Counted from the first letter of the stretch, positions 51,000-63,330 are shown. The stretch is DNA of 64,000 nt from Eriocheir sinensis (GCF_024679095.1 NW_026112162.1:37501-101500); one strand, 5' to 3'. The notes: generated by a model from the sequence alone, not told the origin. Translations and numbers: made by a program.

Positions 51000-52006
51000 T
51001 TTGTTGTAATGCATGCCGTCTATTTGCACGGGCGAGGTGGAGGGACGTGGCCGAGAGCACTTTTTTGTTCGGGTGTCACGTACAGCGTCGTTAAAGAGCC
51101 TTCCGGATCTGGCTGCCCCAATGGGTGACAGGTGTATTCTCTCCCTATGGAAGAGCTCACCCTGCCCGTAGAAATTGTCCCAGGAGTTAAAGAACTCGAG
51201 GTGAAGTTCCCCGCAAAGTCTGTAAGCGGCTGTTGAGGCTGAACGCCTTGCTGAAGATGTTGCTTGCCGCCCACTTCCGTGGCAGAATTCCTGAAATCAT
51301 AATGTTAGAGGAATAAGACTTGTACTGCTGGATAAGCCTATTGTACTTGTCCAGCAGTTCATCAGATCGGGTCGTGGTGACGTCGTTCGTACCTGTGTGG
51401 AGAAAAAAGAGAGTGAATAGAAGCCTCAGCGGAGAACTCGTCCAGGGTAGATGTGATGTCGTCAACTCCTGCTCCGGGATAATAATAGTTACGCCTACGA
51501 CGGGGGACTCTTCCACAGAATTCAACCACCTGATGGCGAATCATAGAGTCCCCAACCAAGAAATTGCTCTGCTCCTCGTCCTCCTCTTCCAGTATGGCAA
51601 ATCTGTTGAAACAATGAGTAGGGTAAATGACTCTGGGGGCGGGTCTGGCTCCTCCTCTCAGGGGACTGAAGCCTGCAGTGTAAGGTGAAGCTCTTCCATT
51701 CACCTGTGGTGAGACATCTTCGGTTGACGGCGGGGCTTGGAGAGCAGGCGCGGCGGGTGATAGGGCGTCATTGGCAGCAGGTGCGACGATGTCGGCGTGG
51801 ATAAAATCCTGCAAAGTTTCGACAGTACGTGTTAATTCAGTGATCTTCTGGCCAGCTGTCAGCCTCTCATCTTGTTCAAGGAGTCTGGTTTCCATCTGCT
51901 GTCTCAACAGGCAGATCTTGCAAACGGACGAGCGTCCTGTGAAGAAATGGCATGAGAAGTTCCCAGTGCATGATGGACACTTCTTTAGCTCCATCTGGGT
52001 AAGCAA
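51000..52006 (-). pseudogene. CR1-like ORF1 with Cys-rich finger, coiled coil and SGNH esterase domain
   Basis: The N-terminus has a Cys-rich pair of CxxC motifs (CPSC, CKIC) of zinc-finger type, followed by a coiled-coil segment (QQMETRLLEQDERLTAGQKI) and a Pro/Ala-rich linker. The SGNH/GDSL hydrolase blocks follow in order: VGDSMIRHQV (Ser), HTGTNDVTT (Asn) and RERIHLSPIG (His). Esterase domains are established in ORF1 of CR1-like LINEs, though their exact role is unsettled. Two frameshifts (between 51525 and 51362, and near 51220) break the frame. After the second shift the frame runs on without a stop into the endonuclease. Confidence 0.85.
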
Positions 52007-52060
52007 AAGGGAGCAAGTGAGAGATTAGTATTTAACATTGGGTTAGGCAAAGGGGTCGCG

Positions 52061-52063
<3 letters not shown>

Positions 52064-52147
<84 letters not shown>
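52064..52147. repeat. (GA)n microsatellite between two LINE pieces
   Basis: Separates the 5' end of copy E from the 3' end of copy F, both on the minus strand. Confidence 0.97.
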
Positions 52148-52151
<4 letters not shown>

Positions 52152-54131
52152 CATAGATTTACATAGAAAATCAGACCACACAGACTCCATGGTCCAGACT
52201 AGGTGGTCTGTCCTTAAATCTAAGTGATTCTACATTAATCAGAAGGCTCCAAAACTATGCATTTCAACTCTAGTTGATATTAGGTTGATGAAAGTGACGG
52301 TCGAGCTTGTTTTTGAAGGAGTCAATCGTGTTACACTGGATCACTGACGGTGGGAGCTTATTCCATTCTCGCACTACAATGTTGGTGAAGAAAAAAATGG
52401 TGCAGTCTGAATTTACTTGTCTACACTTGAGTTTTACGCCATTGTTCCTCGTACGCAAAGTGTCATCGATCATAAACAATGCTGATCTGTCTATATTCGT
52501 GAAACCATTAAGTATTTTAAAACATTCGATCAGTTTTCCTCGGAGGCGACGTTTCTCAAGAGAGAACATGTTAAGGGTGGAAAGCCTTTCTTCGTAAGAT
52601 TTGTTGCGCAAGGAAGGGATCATTTTTGTTGCCCGACGCTGAACACCTTCTAATTTAGCAATGTCCTTTGCATGGTGGGGAGACCAAAACTGTACCGCAT
52701 ATTCCAAGTGGGGTCTGACTAAACTATTGTAGAGCGGAAGTATTACATCTTTATTCTTGAATAAAAAGTTTATTTTAATGAAGCCCAACATTCTGTTCGC
52801 TTTATTTGCTGCATCGATGCATTGATGTGAGAATTTGAGGTTTGACACGATTTTAATCCCCAGGTCCTTAACGCATTGAACGCTTGTGAGTTTAACGCCG
52901 CGTATTTCGTAATCGAACTTCTTATTTTTTGTTCCAACTTGAAGGACCTAGCACTTGTCTACGTTAAAGGGCATCTCCCATTTATCCGACCAAGCTGAAA
53001 TTTTGTGCAAATCCTCTTGGAGGCTTTGCCTGTCTTCGTCAGTGAGAACCGAGTTACCAATCTTTGTGTCGTCTGCAAATTTACTAATGCGATTATTGAG
53101 TCCAACATCCACATCGTTGATGTAAATAATGAAGAGCACTGGGCCAAGAACCAAGCCCTGAGGGATGCCACTAGTGACCGGCGCCCACTTTGAGTTAAAT
53201 CCGTCAATCACAACTCTTTGTTGTCTGTTGCTCAACCAATTCGCGATCCATTGGTTTACTTGACCGTCAATGCCTATTTGCTTTAATTTATAAAGTTATT
53301 TATGATGTGGGACTTTATCAAACGCTTTCTGGAAATCAAGATAGACTACGTCCACTAATTTGGTTACGTCATAAATTGAGAAGAGATCGTTATAAAAAGT
53401 CAGTAGGTTTGACAGGCAGGATTTTTTGTTACGGAAGCCATGTTGTGAATCCCCAATTAATGAGTGGCTTTCGAGGTAACTCACAATTTTGTCTCTAATT
53501 ATGCACTCGAGTAGCTTACCTACAATTGAAGTTAGACTAATGGGTCGGTAGTACCTGGTATTTTTTTGTCTCTTTTCTTAAAATTCGGTGTCACGTTAGC
53601 CTTTTTTCCAATCCGAAGGGACGATGCCTTGTCGCAAGGACATATTGAATACGGTAGTGAGGGAGGAGAGTATTTCGCGCTTTGTTTCTTTAAGCAGTAT
53701 AGGATATACTTTGTCGGGTCCGTGACTTTTATTTGTTTTAAGTGAATGGAAAGCTTTAAGGACTTCATCGGTTGTTATTTCAAAATTAGGCAATGCATGC
53801 TCGAGATTTACAATAGTACTAGTGTTGGTGGTAGCGAGAGGAAGACTGTTAGTATTAAACACCGAGGAAAAGTAATTGTTTAAGAGGTTCGCAATGTGTT
53901 GGCTGTCAGTCACTGTTTGTTAAAGGTCCAATACCACTTTTGATCGCCTTTCTGTTGTTTATGTAACTGAAGAAAGATTTCGGATTATTTTTACAGTTGG
54001 CTGCAATATTCTCTTCATATCTACGCTTTGCCTGACCTACTAGTCTTTTTACTCGTCGCCTGGCATCATTATAAAGTCTAATGTTTTCGGGGGTGCTTTG
54101 TTCTTTCTTTAACCTGTAAAACAATTTTCTC
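52148..54131 (-). mobile_element. CR1-like LINE family 2, RT half (copy F)
   Basis: Minus-strand element from the pre-RT linker (54124) to the 3' end at 52148, where two direct copies of ATTTACATAG precede the (GA)n run. The RT is scattered over frames: NNYFSSVFNTNSLPLATT, SHGPDKVYPILLKE, HGFRNKKSCLSNLL, VVYLDFQKAFDKVPHHK, SGIPQGLVLGPVLFIIYIND, FADDTKIGNSV, LVRPHLEYAVQFWSPHH and RRATKMIPSLRNKSYEERL. Several indels and stops inactivate it. Compared with copy G it has a longer 3' UTR. Confidence 0.87.
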
Positions 54132-54640
54132 TCAGAGGAGGGGAGGAAGGGAGGAAGAGAGGAAGGGAGAGAGCGAGAGAGATTAAGGGAGATTAAGGAG
54201 GAAGAGGGAGAGGGAGAAGGAAGGAGAGAGCGAAAGTGGAAGCGAGAGAGGGGGACCGAGAGAGAGGGAGCGAGAGAGAGGGGGGGAACTTGGAAGAGGT
54301 GGGCGCAAGGGAGAGGGGGCGCGAGTGAGAGGGAGGAGCGAAAGAGAGGAGCGCTAGAGAGAGAGAGAGGCAGGTGAGGGGGTAGTTATGAGATTAAATA
54401 GGTTTCAGGGGAATAGTCAGTTCAGGCCGCTCTCCACACCTGTGAGGAAGTGGTTACCTGGAATTTGGAAATATCTAATAAATAGGACGGATAGAGTGTA
54501 ACACTGATGTTTTGTGTAGCCTATATGTGTATACATATGTTTTACAGAGCGCTACGTCGAGAAGGTAGATGCAGGGGAGAGGTAGTAAAATTAAGGGCAA
54601 AAACTTATCTTTTCAGAGAAGCACACTTCGATTGCACAGC
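54132..54640. other. (GA)-rich low-complexity sequence and LINE flank
   Basis: 54132-54390 is imperfect GAGAGGGAG-type purine sequence. The rest to 54640 has no recognised feature. Confidence 0.6.
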
Positions 54641-54860
54641 TATCGGCAATCAGCTTATGGCACTCAGCACACAGCACACGGTACTGCAGAGAGCTCACAG
54701 ACTTGGCGCACAGTACTCGACACAACAATCAGCACACAGACTCATCACACAGCACACGCCGCACAGATAGTACACAGACTCCACGTGCAGCACCGGGACT
54801 GCATTCAGCTCACAGCACACAGTACAGCAGTCGGCACTCAGCACACAGCAGGATCGTCAA
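54641..54860 (+). repeat. Irregular CAGCACACAG-type tandem repeat
   Basis: Variants of CTCAGCACACAGCACACGG and CAGACTC recur at irregular spacing. Short His/Thr/Ser-rich frames here are by-products. Confidence 0.55.
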
Positions 54861-55028
54861 ATCGGCTGGCAAACAACAGTTTATAACAGGCGTCGAGTAC
54901 TGAAGACGCCTTAAAGAGCGAAATTAAGTCCACGACGAAATGATAGCGGAAGCAAGTGAGGTCATGGGACGCAAAGCGCATGACCTATCGCTGAAAGGAG
55001 TGGGCAGCGATTGTAAAAGAAAAGTTTC

Positions 55029-55103
55029 TGCCCCCGTCGAGGATCGAACTCGAGTTCGATCCTCGACGTGTATGGCACGCCTAAACCACTCGGACACGGA
55101 GAC
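55029..55103 (-). other. tRNA-like sequence with an embedded 34-bp perfect palindrome
   Basis: On the minus strand a seven-pair acceptor stem (GTCTCCG with CGGGGGC, some G-U), a box-A-like TCCGAGTGGTTTAGGCG and a perfect T-arm TCGAG-TTCGATC-CTCGA can be laid out. This resembles the serine/leucine type. The anticodon arm is poor (no U before the anticodon) and the variable region is replaced by an inverted copy of the T-arm, making 55035-55068 a perfect palindrome centred on CTCGAG. It is more likely a tRNA-derived pseudogene or SINE head than a working tRNA gene. A T-rich stretch (CTTTTCTTTT) follows downstream on the minus strand. Confidence 0.5.
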
Positions 55104-55116
55104 GCCCTAAGGAGAG

Positions 55117-55124
55117 GGAGAGAG

Positions 55125-55157
<33 letters not shown>

Positions 55158-55160
55158 ATG

Positions 55161-55197
<37 letters not shown>

Positions 55198-55255
55198 GCG
55201 CAGACAGACAGACAGACAGACAGACAACCAGACAGACAGACATACAGTCAGACAG

Positions 55256-55288
<33 letters not shown>

Positions 55289-55290
55289 TA
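55117..55290. repeat. Compound microsatellite (GATA)n, (GA)n, (CA)n, (CAGA)n, (CA)n
   Basis: Consecutive short runs with clear tetra- and dinucleotide periodicity, ending at the head of a SINE copy. Confidence 0.93.
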
Positions 55291-56185
<895 letters not shown>

Positions 56186-56212
56186 GTGTGTGTGTGTGGG
56201 GGGGGGGGGGGC

Positions 56213-57725
56213 CTCCACTCACACAGCTCTTTGTTATTTGAGAAATAGCCTTTAAAATTTGTAAAGCCCGTTCTCGGTAATCATTTCTTTCTCAATTTAA
56301 ATTATTATTATATATGTTTTTGACGATCATGTAGTGATATTTCACCATTCGAGATATTTAAGTATTGCAATATATTATATTTAATGTGAGGTATTCATTG
56401 GGGTGATGTTGTCGGACACCTTGAATTTTCAGTTTTTGCGCCTTTACTGGGATATTGTTTTTACCTTACGTCTGAGGGTCATCAGAGTGTCGCTTCATTG
56501 AAAAGGGATTTATTTTTACCAGCAGTGGGTGCCTTCTCTTTAGTATATGACTATTTATTACCAAATTTCCGAGCTAAGGTAGTTCAGCCCCACCAGCAAG
56601 GAAAGTCTGTTGGCGGATGCATTCTTTATGGTGAAGAGGTGAGCTGGTGAGGTGTGCTGGTGAAGAGTGGTGTGTAGGTGTGCTGGTCGTTGGGGCGATG
56701 TGGGAAAGACGTGAGTGAGGCTGGTAGTTGGATATTCCCTGTATTTTTCTCTCCTCATTCTTTTCCATCTTTATTTCCCTTATATGGCAAAAACGCTGAA
56801 CCTTGGTGTTCGTTTTGGGCATAACTGGATGACTGGTGATGTGAATATAACATCACAGCAGCGTCAGCCGAGCGTCAGGCGAACGGAAGGAGCAGAAGAG
56901 CTCAGATCCATCTTAATGACGATCAGGTGATCACTGGAGACTCACTTGGCTGGCTTCTCCTGTCATAAAGCTTCTTCAAGCCTAATTGCGACAAAAACAA
57001 AAAATAAAAACCCCGTATTTAATGTATGAAGGTCGATGTTGTGCCACATTCCATATTGGTTTTAAAATCCATATACCGAGCTGTCCATTTAAATTTCTGC
57101 CAATTCACGATAATTCAATTTGTCAGCGATATATTACTTAGGCAGTATGCTAGGATGGTTTTAGTTTGAAAGTATGCCGAAATTGAGAAATATATTTTTT
57201 CTTCTTAATACTTATTGATCTCAGTATTCTCTTTAATATGAATTATAAGGCTTATTACATTGCGTGTAAGTTGCCTATAATATTAACAATTGTCCTATCT
57301 TCATGTAGGTACATCAATAATACAAAGATGTATCTGAATATAAACTAAATTTAATGAAATTAGTATTATATTACTTTTACTTAAGCGTATCAAAAGGAAA
57401 TATAAAACAGACTATCATGAGATACTATTATATTTTGTCCCTCGTTGCTTCTGACATATTTAAGCAAAGATATAACATTAAATAAAACAATAGTGGAAGT
57501 TTTTTCAGTACTATTGTTGCATTCTCATAATTTTCCCGCTTTTTAAGATTCTATACCACGTTGCGTGCAATGCGACGGTGTTTCAAAAAGGCGAGATTAT
57601 TGTGTACATGATCTTTGTTGTGGTGGTGGCAGTACACGGTACCATGGCTAGCTGAGGGCAAAGTGGTAGATCCTGAATAATGATTGTGGTACTGTGGTAC
57701 TTTTATGCTGCTTTCATTATATTAC
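56213..57725. other. AT-rich region, no gene supported
   Basis: Unique-looking AT-rich DNA. Short frames around 56564-56822 are not convincing. No repeat family is recognised. Confidence 0.45.
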
Positions 57726-57727
57726 AC

Positions 57728-58008
57728 CATCACAACAAAGGTCATGCTGGAGCCACGCCTGGGGAACATGGGGAGCTCCACCAACTGCTGAATCTGACTC
57801 TCTCCGCGCGTCACCGTCACAGTGAGAGTTTTGTACTTCTGCTGGGGATCTGCCACTGTGACACTGATCTCAGAGCTGCCGATGGTAAGGAGGGCGAGGC
57901 AGGGCAGATCCACGGAGAGAGTCACGAGTTCCGCACCGCCACACGCAGCGGTCACATCCCCTGCCTCAAACAGCGCGGCACCCAGGGTCTGTTGATAGAC
58001 ATGGAAAA
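57728..58008 (-). CDS. Possible single coding exon of an unidentified protein
   Basis: On the minus strand a pyrimidine-rich acceptor (TTTGATCTCAG) precedes about 93 codons of normal composition. They alternate hydrophobic and polar residues in a beta-sandwich-like way (VTAACGGAELVTLSVDLPCL, SSEISVTVADPQQKY, LTVTVTRGE, FPRRGSSMTFVVMV). A donor candidate lies at 57727-57726 or 57725-57724, just before an in-frame TAA. Synonymous-looking GC-rich codons contrast with the AT-rich flanks. No family is recognised. Extracellular or adhesion-type proteins would fit the pattern, but that is only inference. No partner exons could be identified. Confidence 0.35.
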
Positions 58009-58083
58009 CTGAGATCAAAGTAAACGGAAGTGACCCATTGTCCAGTATAAAATAATGCACGTGTGCCACCGCGATGATTCGTT

Positions 58084-58086
<3 letters not shown>

Positions 58087-58181
<95 letters not shown>

Positions 58182-58228
58182 GGGGGGGGGTCGCACGTAC
58201 ATGTATGTGTGTGTGTGTGTGTGTGTAA
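58087..58228. repeat. Compound microsatellite (GT)n, (GA)n, (G)n, (GT)n
   Basis: Consecutive simple runs; the G-run at about 58179-58190 could favour quadruplex formation. Confidence 0.93.
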
Positions 58229-58250
58229 TGATTTAATAATAACATATGAG

Positions 58251-58571
58251 TAGGCGGTGGCTGAGTGGTAGCGTGCGGGCTCCACATTCACCGCGTGATG
58301 GATGACACGGGTTCAAATCCCCACGCTACCACCTGGGATTTTTCAGTCACCGCCGAGTGGCCTAAGATTACCCACATGCTGTCCTGAAGACCACCCATCA
58401 ACTCGGACTCTAGAGGAAACAGTCCAAGTGAATCAAGAAGGAGTTCCGGGGGGCAGCATGAGCCAAGAAAAGATGGCGCCACTATAAAACATTTGCCTGC
58501 GCCATGACGGGCTGGGCCCGACTACCATCCAGGCCCTTTAAGAAAGCCTACACTTAAAAAAAACAAAACAA
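58251..58571 (+). mobile_element. tRNA-derived SINE, copy 2
   Basis: Box A TGGCTGAGTGG at 58258-58268 and box B GGTTCAAATCC at 58310-58320 form a complete internal RNA polymerase III promoter in a tRNA-like head. The body blocks GGGATTTTTCAGTCACCGCC, CCACATGCTGTCCTGAAG and GATGGCGCCACTATAAAAC follow, and an A-rich tail ends at about 58570. Confidence 0.9.
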
Positions 58572-58580
58572 TGACAATAA

Positions 58581-58912
58581 TAGCCGATAGCTGAGTGGTT
58601 GGCGTGCGGGCCCCGCATTTGCCGCGTTCTGAACGACGCGGGGTCGAATCCGCCGCTACCACCTAGGATTATTCAGTCTCCGCCGAGTGGCCAATGACTA
58701 CCCACATGCTGTCCTGAAGACCACCCATCAACACGGACTCTAAAGGAAACCGTCCAAGTGAATCAAGGACGAGCTCAGGGGGTCAGCATGAGCCAGGTAA
58801 ACATGGCGCTTTTATAAACACCTACTTCCGCCACAACGGGTTGGGGCCGACCACCAGACCCCTCAAGAAAGCCTACCGGCGCAATAGGCCAGCACGTAAA
58901 AAAAAAAAAAAA
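58581..58912 (+). mobile_element. tRNA-derived SINE, copy 3
   Basis: Box A TAGCTGAGTGG at 58588-58598 and box B GGGTCGAATCC at 58641-58651. The body is as in copy 2, with the fuller 3' end CTACCGGCGCAATAGG shared with copy 1. The poly(A) tail is at 58898-58912. It lies head-to-tail with copy 2. Confidence 0.9.
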
Positions 58913-59414
58913 GGTTTATTCACTGCTTACAGTTTACATAAAAAAAAAACCCGGTGGAATACAATACACTGCATGAGCTGTGATGAGCATATAGAGTCGG
59001 TCTGTCGCCACGCTGATACGAGACGCCTTAAATTGGCTCCTCCATTTTCGGAGAGAGCAGTCTCTCTGACGGTCCCCCTAATAACCCGTGCCCATGAAGA
59101 TATGGACAAATATTCAATAACAATAACAACGGCACAGTTCCCCACGGGCAGATGACTCAAAGCGAGAGATCAAGACGGGTGTTGGCCAAGGTACTCAGGG
59201 GCCGTGGCGACTCCTGGGTAATTTTTTACTGAGTCGTTGTGAACTGTGTATAGTATTAGTGTATATTATAACTATAACTTTAATAACGTTCTAAATAAGC
59301 ATAGGTAGAGAGGGGCATGCCAAATTTTGCTCGAGCTCTCAACCACTCCTTTGGAATTGCTGTATCACCGGTAATAAATTTCTTTCTTGACTATCTTACA
59401 TGAACATTTGCTAA
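58913..59414. other. No gene supported
   Basis: Mixed sequence after the SINE tail. Short frames exist on both strands but none carries a motif. Confidence 0.4.
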
Positions 59415-59870
59415 TTATGAAAGTATCACCAAGCAAAAAGCAGCAACCTTAAGATTTCCAGAACAGCGAGATAACCTACTGCAAGTCAAACCAACATTGC
59501 CACACCCTATGTTAATAGAATAAACAGTAACACCCAACGTCCTACACCTATTCCTAACCTCTATTTTGTGTCTCTGCTGGACTCCTTCGATCACAACCTT
59601 ACGTCCGTATTTTATCCTACTCTCCTTTAAGGGCGATGGGCCCAATGAAAAAATTATGGCTTTGACTTTATCCTTGTGCTTAGTGGGATAACCGGAGGTT
59701 TCACCTTTCTGATTTTCCGAGGACTGATTACTGCTAGGTCAGAAACCCAACGATGTGTGCCTAGCACATTATGAAAGTGATTTGAGAGAGGCATACCATT
59801 CCACATACTCTCCTTACTTCTAATAATTTGCCACGGTTCAGTCACACTTATTCTAGTTCTATCAAATATA
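59415..59870 (-). pseudogene. Unidentified frameshifted minus-strand ORF
   Basis: Two adjoining minus-strand frames (about 59870-59654 and 59670-59415) join across one frameshift near 59660 and have protein-like composition, for example PWQIIRSKESMWNGMPLSNH and VVIEGVQQRHKIEVRNRC. I cannot name a family. Remnant of an unrecognised transposon or retroelement is the likeliest explanation, at low confidence. Confidence 0.3.
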
Positions 59871-60480
59871 GAGGCAGCTCAAAGAAGGAACCTGGGCCGG
59901 TATACAGAAAATTTCATAAAAGCTCTTCTTAAAGCCACTCATAAATTCAAAAATTATCCTCATATTTAGCAGTTAGATTTGTGAGTCATGCAGAGAAACT
60001 CACAAGGCGACTCCTAACTGTGAGCTAAGTGATTTATGAGCTACTTATAAGAAGGCGCCTCGCGGTGAATCTTTCGCTACTACGTAATAGCGCTAACATT
60101 TGGTTAAAAACACTCATATGACGATAATATGGTTATGGTGGTATGTTGTTATCACTTTAAAGTTAAAAGTAGAAACTTTATTAATGTACTAGCTGCAGGA
60201 ATGAGAATCTCTCAACATATTATACCTCGAAAAGAATATATGTGGATTTACTTTGGCTGGCGGCAGAGGCTGCCCACCTCGGCTCAGAACAACAAAAATC
60301 ACAAGAAGTCTATAGTCCGTTTCATTCCATCTGTCCACTCATGAACGTTGATGTGGCACCTGCGCATTGTTAGTTCGTGATTGCGAGATGATCAGCTTTA
60401 TATGTTTAGTGATATATTTGAATGTTTGTGTATACATAGGTGAGTGAGCTTTTAGATAATATGTAGTCTGAAATGTCTGA
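59871..60480. other. No gene supported
   Basis: AT-rich sequence up to the 3' end of the next LINE. A 71-codon plus-strand frame at 60129-60344 has no recognisable feature. Confidence 0.4.
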
Positions 60481-60518
60481 AATAAGAAATAAGAACATAG
60501 GAGTCTGCTCCCGTGTAT

Positions 60519-62519
60519 CTAATCCCACCTAATATCGCTGTCCATGAATTTATCTAATCTATTTTTGAATGAGACAATTGTATTGGCACTCACCACATGA
60601 CTGCTAAGTCTATTCCACTCATCCACCACTCTGTTTGTAAACCAATTTTTGCCTATGTCCCTGTTGAATCTGAATTTATCCAGTTTAAACCCATTACTTC
60701 GTGTCCTACACGGTTCTCTTACCAAGAAAACCTTATGAATATCTCCCTTATTAAAGCCTTTCATCCATTTATAAACCTCGATCATGTCTCCACGCACCCT
60801 TCGCCTTTCTAGAGAATGCAAGTTTAACTGTTTCAGTCTTTCCTCGTATGGCAAGTTTCTCAACCCCTGAATCATCTTAGTCATCCTCCTCTGCACCGAT
60901 TCTAGCATTTTGATATCCATTCTATAGTAAGGTGACCAGAACTGAACCGCATAGTCAAGATGAGGTCTAACTAATGCTAAATATAGTTTGAGGAAGACTT
61001 CGGCGCTTCTGTTGCTTACGCTCCTTGAAATAAATCCCAGTACCCTATTTGCTCGATTTCTAACTTGAATGCATTGTGCCCTTGGACGGAGGTCATAGGT
61101 CACTAAGACCCCTAAATCACTCTCGCACCCAAACCTGCTTATGAGAGTGTCATTTAAGCAATAATTATGTGAGGGCTTGTTCCTACCTACACTCAGAATA
61201 CTGCACTTCCCTACATTGAGCTCCATCTGCCATTCATCCGCCCAGTCATACAATCTGTTGAGTTCACCCTGGAGAACACTAGCGTCCTGATCCGACTCAA
61301 TTACTCTACCAATCTTGGTATCATCTGTATACTTACTAACATCACTACTAATTCCTGTATCTAAGTCATTGATATAAATAACAAACAAAAGTGGACCTAA
61401 TACCGAACCTTGTGGGACCCCACTCGTAACACATCCCCAGTCAGATCTTTTACCATTGATTTGCACTCTTTGCTTCCTATTGCTAAGCCACGCCTTGACC
61501 CAGTTCAAAACTTTGCCCTCTACTCCGTGAGCCTGTAATTTAAGCAACAGTCGTTGGTGAGGAACTTTGTCAAACGCTTTACTAAAATCAAGATGGATTA
61601 CATCATAATTTTCATCTCTGTCTACCGCCTCAAATACTTTATTGTAGAAGGACAAGAGATTGGTGAGGCATGACCTACCTTTTGTGAACCCATGGTGCGA
61701 GTCGTGAATTAAGCTATGTTTCTCTAAATGCTCCCGAATGTTCCTGGCTGTTATGAACTCCAGCATCTTGCCTATAACCGATGTTAAGCTAATTGGGCGA
61801 TAGTTTGAAGCAGCTGACCTGTCCCCCTTTTTGAAAATCGGCGTCACATTAGCTACTTTCCATAGGCTCGGCACATAGTCAGTATTTACCGACATCTTAA
61901 AAATGTCGGTTAGTGGGTCACTGAGTACATCACCTAATTCCTTTAATACTCTCGGAAATATCCCGTCAGGACCTGGCGACTTGTTCTTCTTAACCTTATT
62001 TATCTCATCCTAAACTACTTGTCTGGTAATGATTTTATCCCTCAATTTATCGCCATCCCCGCCCTCGTACACCTGAACCCTTTCCGGTATAGTCGTCCGA
62101 TCCTCCTGTGTGAATACTGAAAGGAAGAAGTCGTTCAACAATGTGCTCATATTTTTGTAATTTTCTACTAGCTCCCCTGTGTTTGTTTTCAGCGGTCCAA
62201 TTTTCTCCCGTGTTTTTGTTCTATACATCTGAAAGAAGCCCTTAGGATTACTTTTCGCCTCATTTGCTAGTTTGATCTCATAGTTCCTTTTAGCTATCCT
62301 GGTGTTTTTCTTAACTAATCTAGATAGTTCGACGTACCGGCCACTGAGATGTGTTTCACCATTCTTTATTTTCTGATAAATTCCCTTCTTTAAACCTATC
62401 GCGTGTTTTAGTCCATGAGTCATCCACTTAGGATCATTGTTTTCTTTTCTAAGTGTTCGCTGTGGTATATGCTGTTCTTGCCCCTCTACTATTACTCTAA
62501 CTAGATTATTGTAAGACAT
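60519..62519 (-). pseudogene. CR1-like reverse transcriptase, family 1 copy 2
   Basis: Same frame throughout, with one nonsense codon at 62012-62010 where copy 1 has Gln (VVQD). RT motifs are all present: SPGPDG, TPIFKKGDRS, YRPISL, LDFSKAFDKVPHQR, SGVPQGSVLGP, then YTDDTKI in place of FADDTKI, and the thumb LVRPHLDYA. The Ala-to-Thr change before the Asp pair leaves both catalytic Asp in place. Apart from the stop, the copy closely resembles copy 1. Confidence 0.88.
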
Positions 62520-62645
62520 TTATACCTGGTCCTCCTGGCTCTCCAAACCTCAGTTCTGGCCCTCATGAATCCCTAAAATATCCCAGTTTACCCCTTCAAG
62601 ATGTCTTCGAAGCCCCTCGTAATTTGCTCTTCTAAAATCTGGCAC

Positions 62646-63330
62646 TTACACTGGGTTTGCCCAGTGTAAGATAAAACGAACCGTTCTGTGGTCACTATTT
62701 CCTAACTCTCCGCCCACCTCCAACTCACGTAGCAAGTTCCCATTATTGGTTAAGACTAAGACTAATATGTTATCTCCTCTGGTAGGCTCAGTAACTACCT
62801 GCTTAAGGAAATTATCTTGTATAACTTCAAGAAAATCCTCGGCTTCCAGGTCACCCACTAGGTCTTCCCAGTCTATATTTCTATAATTAAAGTCCCCCAT
62901 TACGCAGACATTTCTACTCCTACTCGCCCTGCCAATCTCCTGTAGTAATATACTCGTGTCCTGCCTGTTACGGTTGGGTGGCCTGTATATAACTCCTAGA
63001 GTTATTTTTTCTTTCCCTTTGTAAACGTCCACCCAAACTGATTATGAATCCATGTTAGTTTTGACTGAATTGTTAACTAAACATTTAAGTGAGTCTTTAA
63101 CATGTAGCGCAACTCCACCTCCCTTTCTGCCCTTTCTGTCTTTGTGAAACATCTGATAACCCGTTATTTCAAATTTTGATCTAAAATTTATATTGGCAGT
63201 GTATATCCATTTCTCAGTGATCGCTATTATGTCAAAAAAAAATTAAATAAACCTCACCCCTTAGTGAGTCTATTTTGTTTCTGAGGCTCCTGCTGTTAGT
63301 ATAGAAGATTCTTAGCCCGTCCTCTGTTAT
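62646..63330 (-). pseudogene. CR1-like endonuclease, family 1 copy 2
   Basis: APE-type endonuclease blocks in order are IFYTNSRSLRNK (near 63310), IIAITEKWI, KGGGVALHVK, VIYRPPN, VMGDFNYRNIDW and GNSDHRTV (near 62700). A run-length change in a poly(T) tract near 63235 and a stop near 63045 interrupt the frame. It nicks target DNA in active family members. Confidence 0.87.

Larger units (their letters stand above)
49863..52063 (-). mobile_element. CR1-like LINE family 2, 5' half (copy E), 3' part missing
   Basis: Reading on the minus strand, the piece starts beside a (GA)n run, has an ORF1 from 52006 and an endonuclease from about 50960, and breaks off at 49863 in the linker before the RT. 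Loss of the 3' rather than the 5' half is unusual for a LINE insertion and implies later deletion or rearrangement. The linker end (ENIRLYHEVRRRVKRLACQV) overlaps the start of the copy at 52148-54131, showing they are the same family. Confidence 0.85.

Noticed and set aside
55029..55103. Functional tRNA-Ser or tRNA-Leu gene
   Set aside because: Anticodon arm is poor, the base before the anticodon is not U, and the variable region is an inverted T-arm copy.
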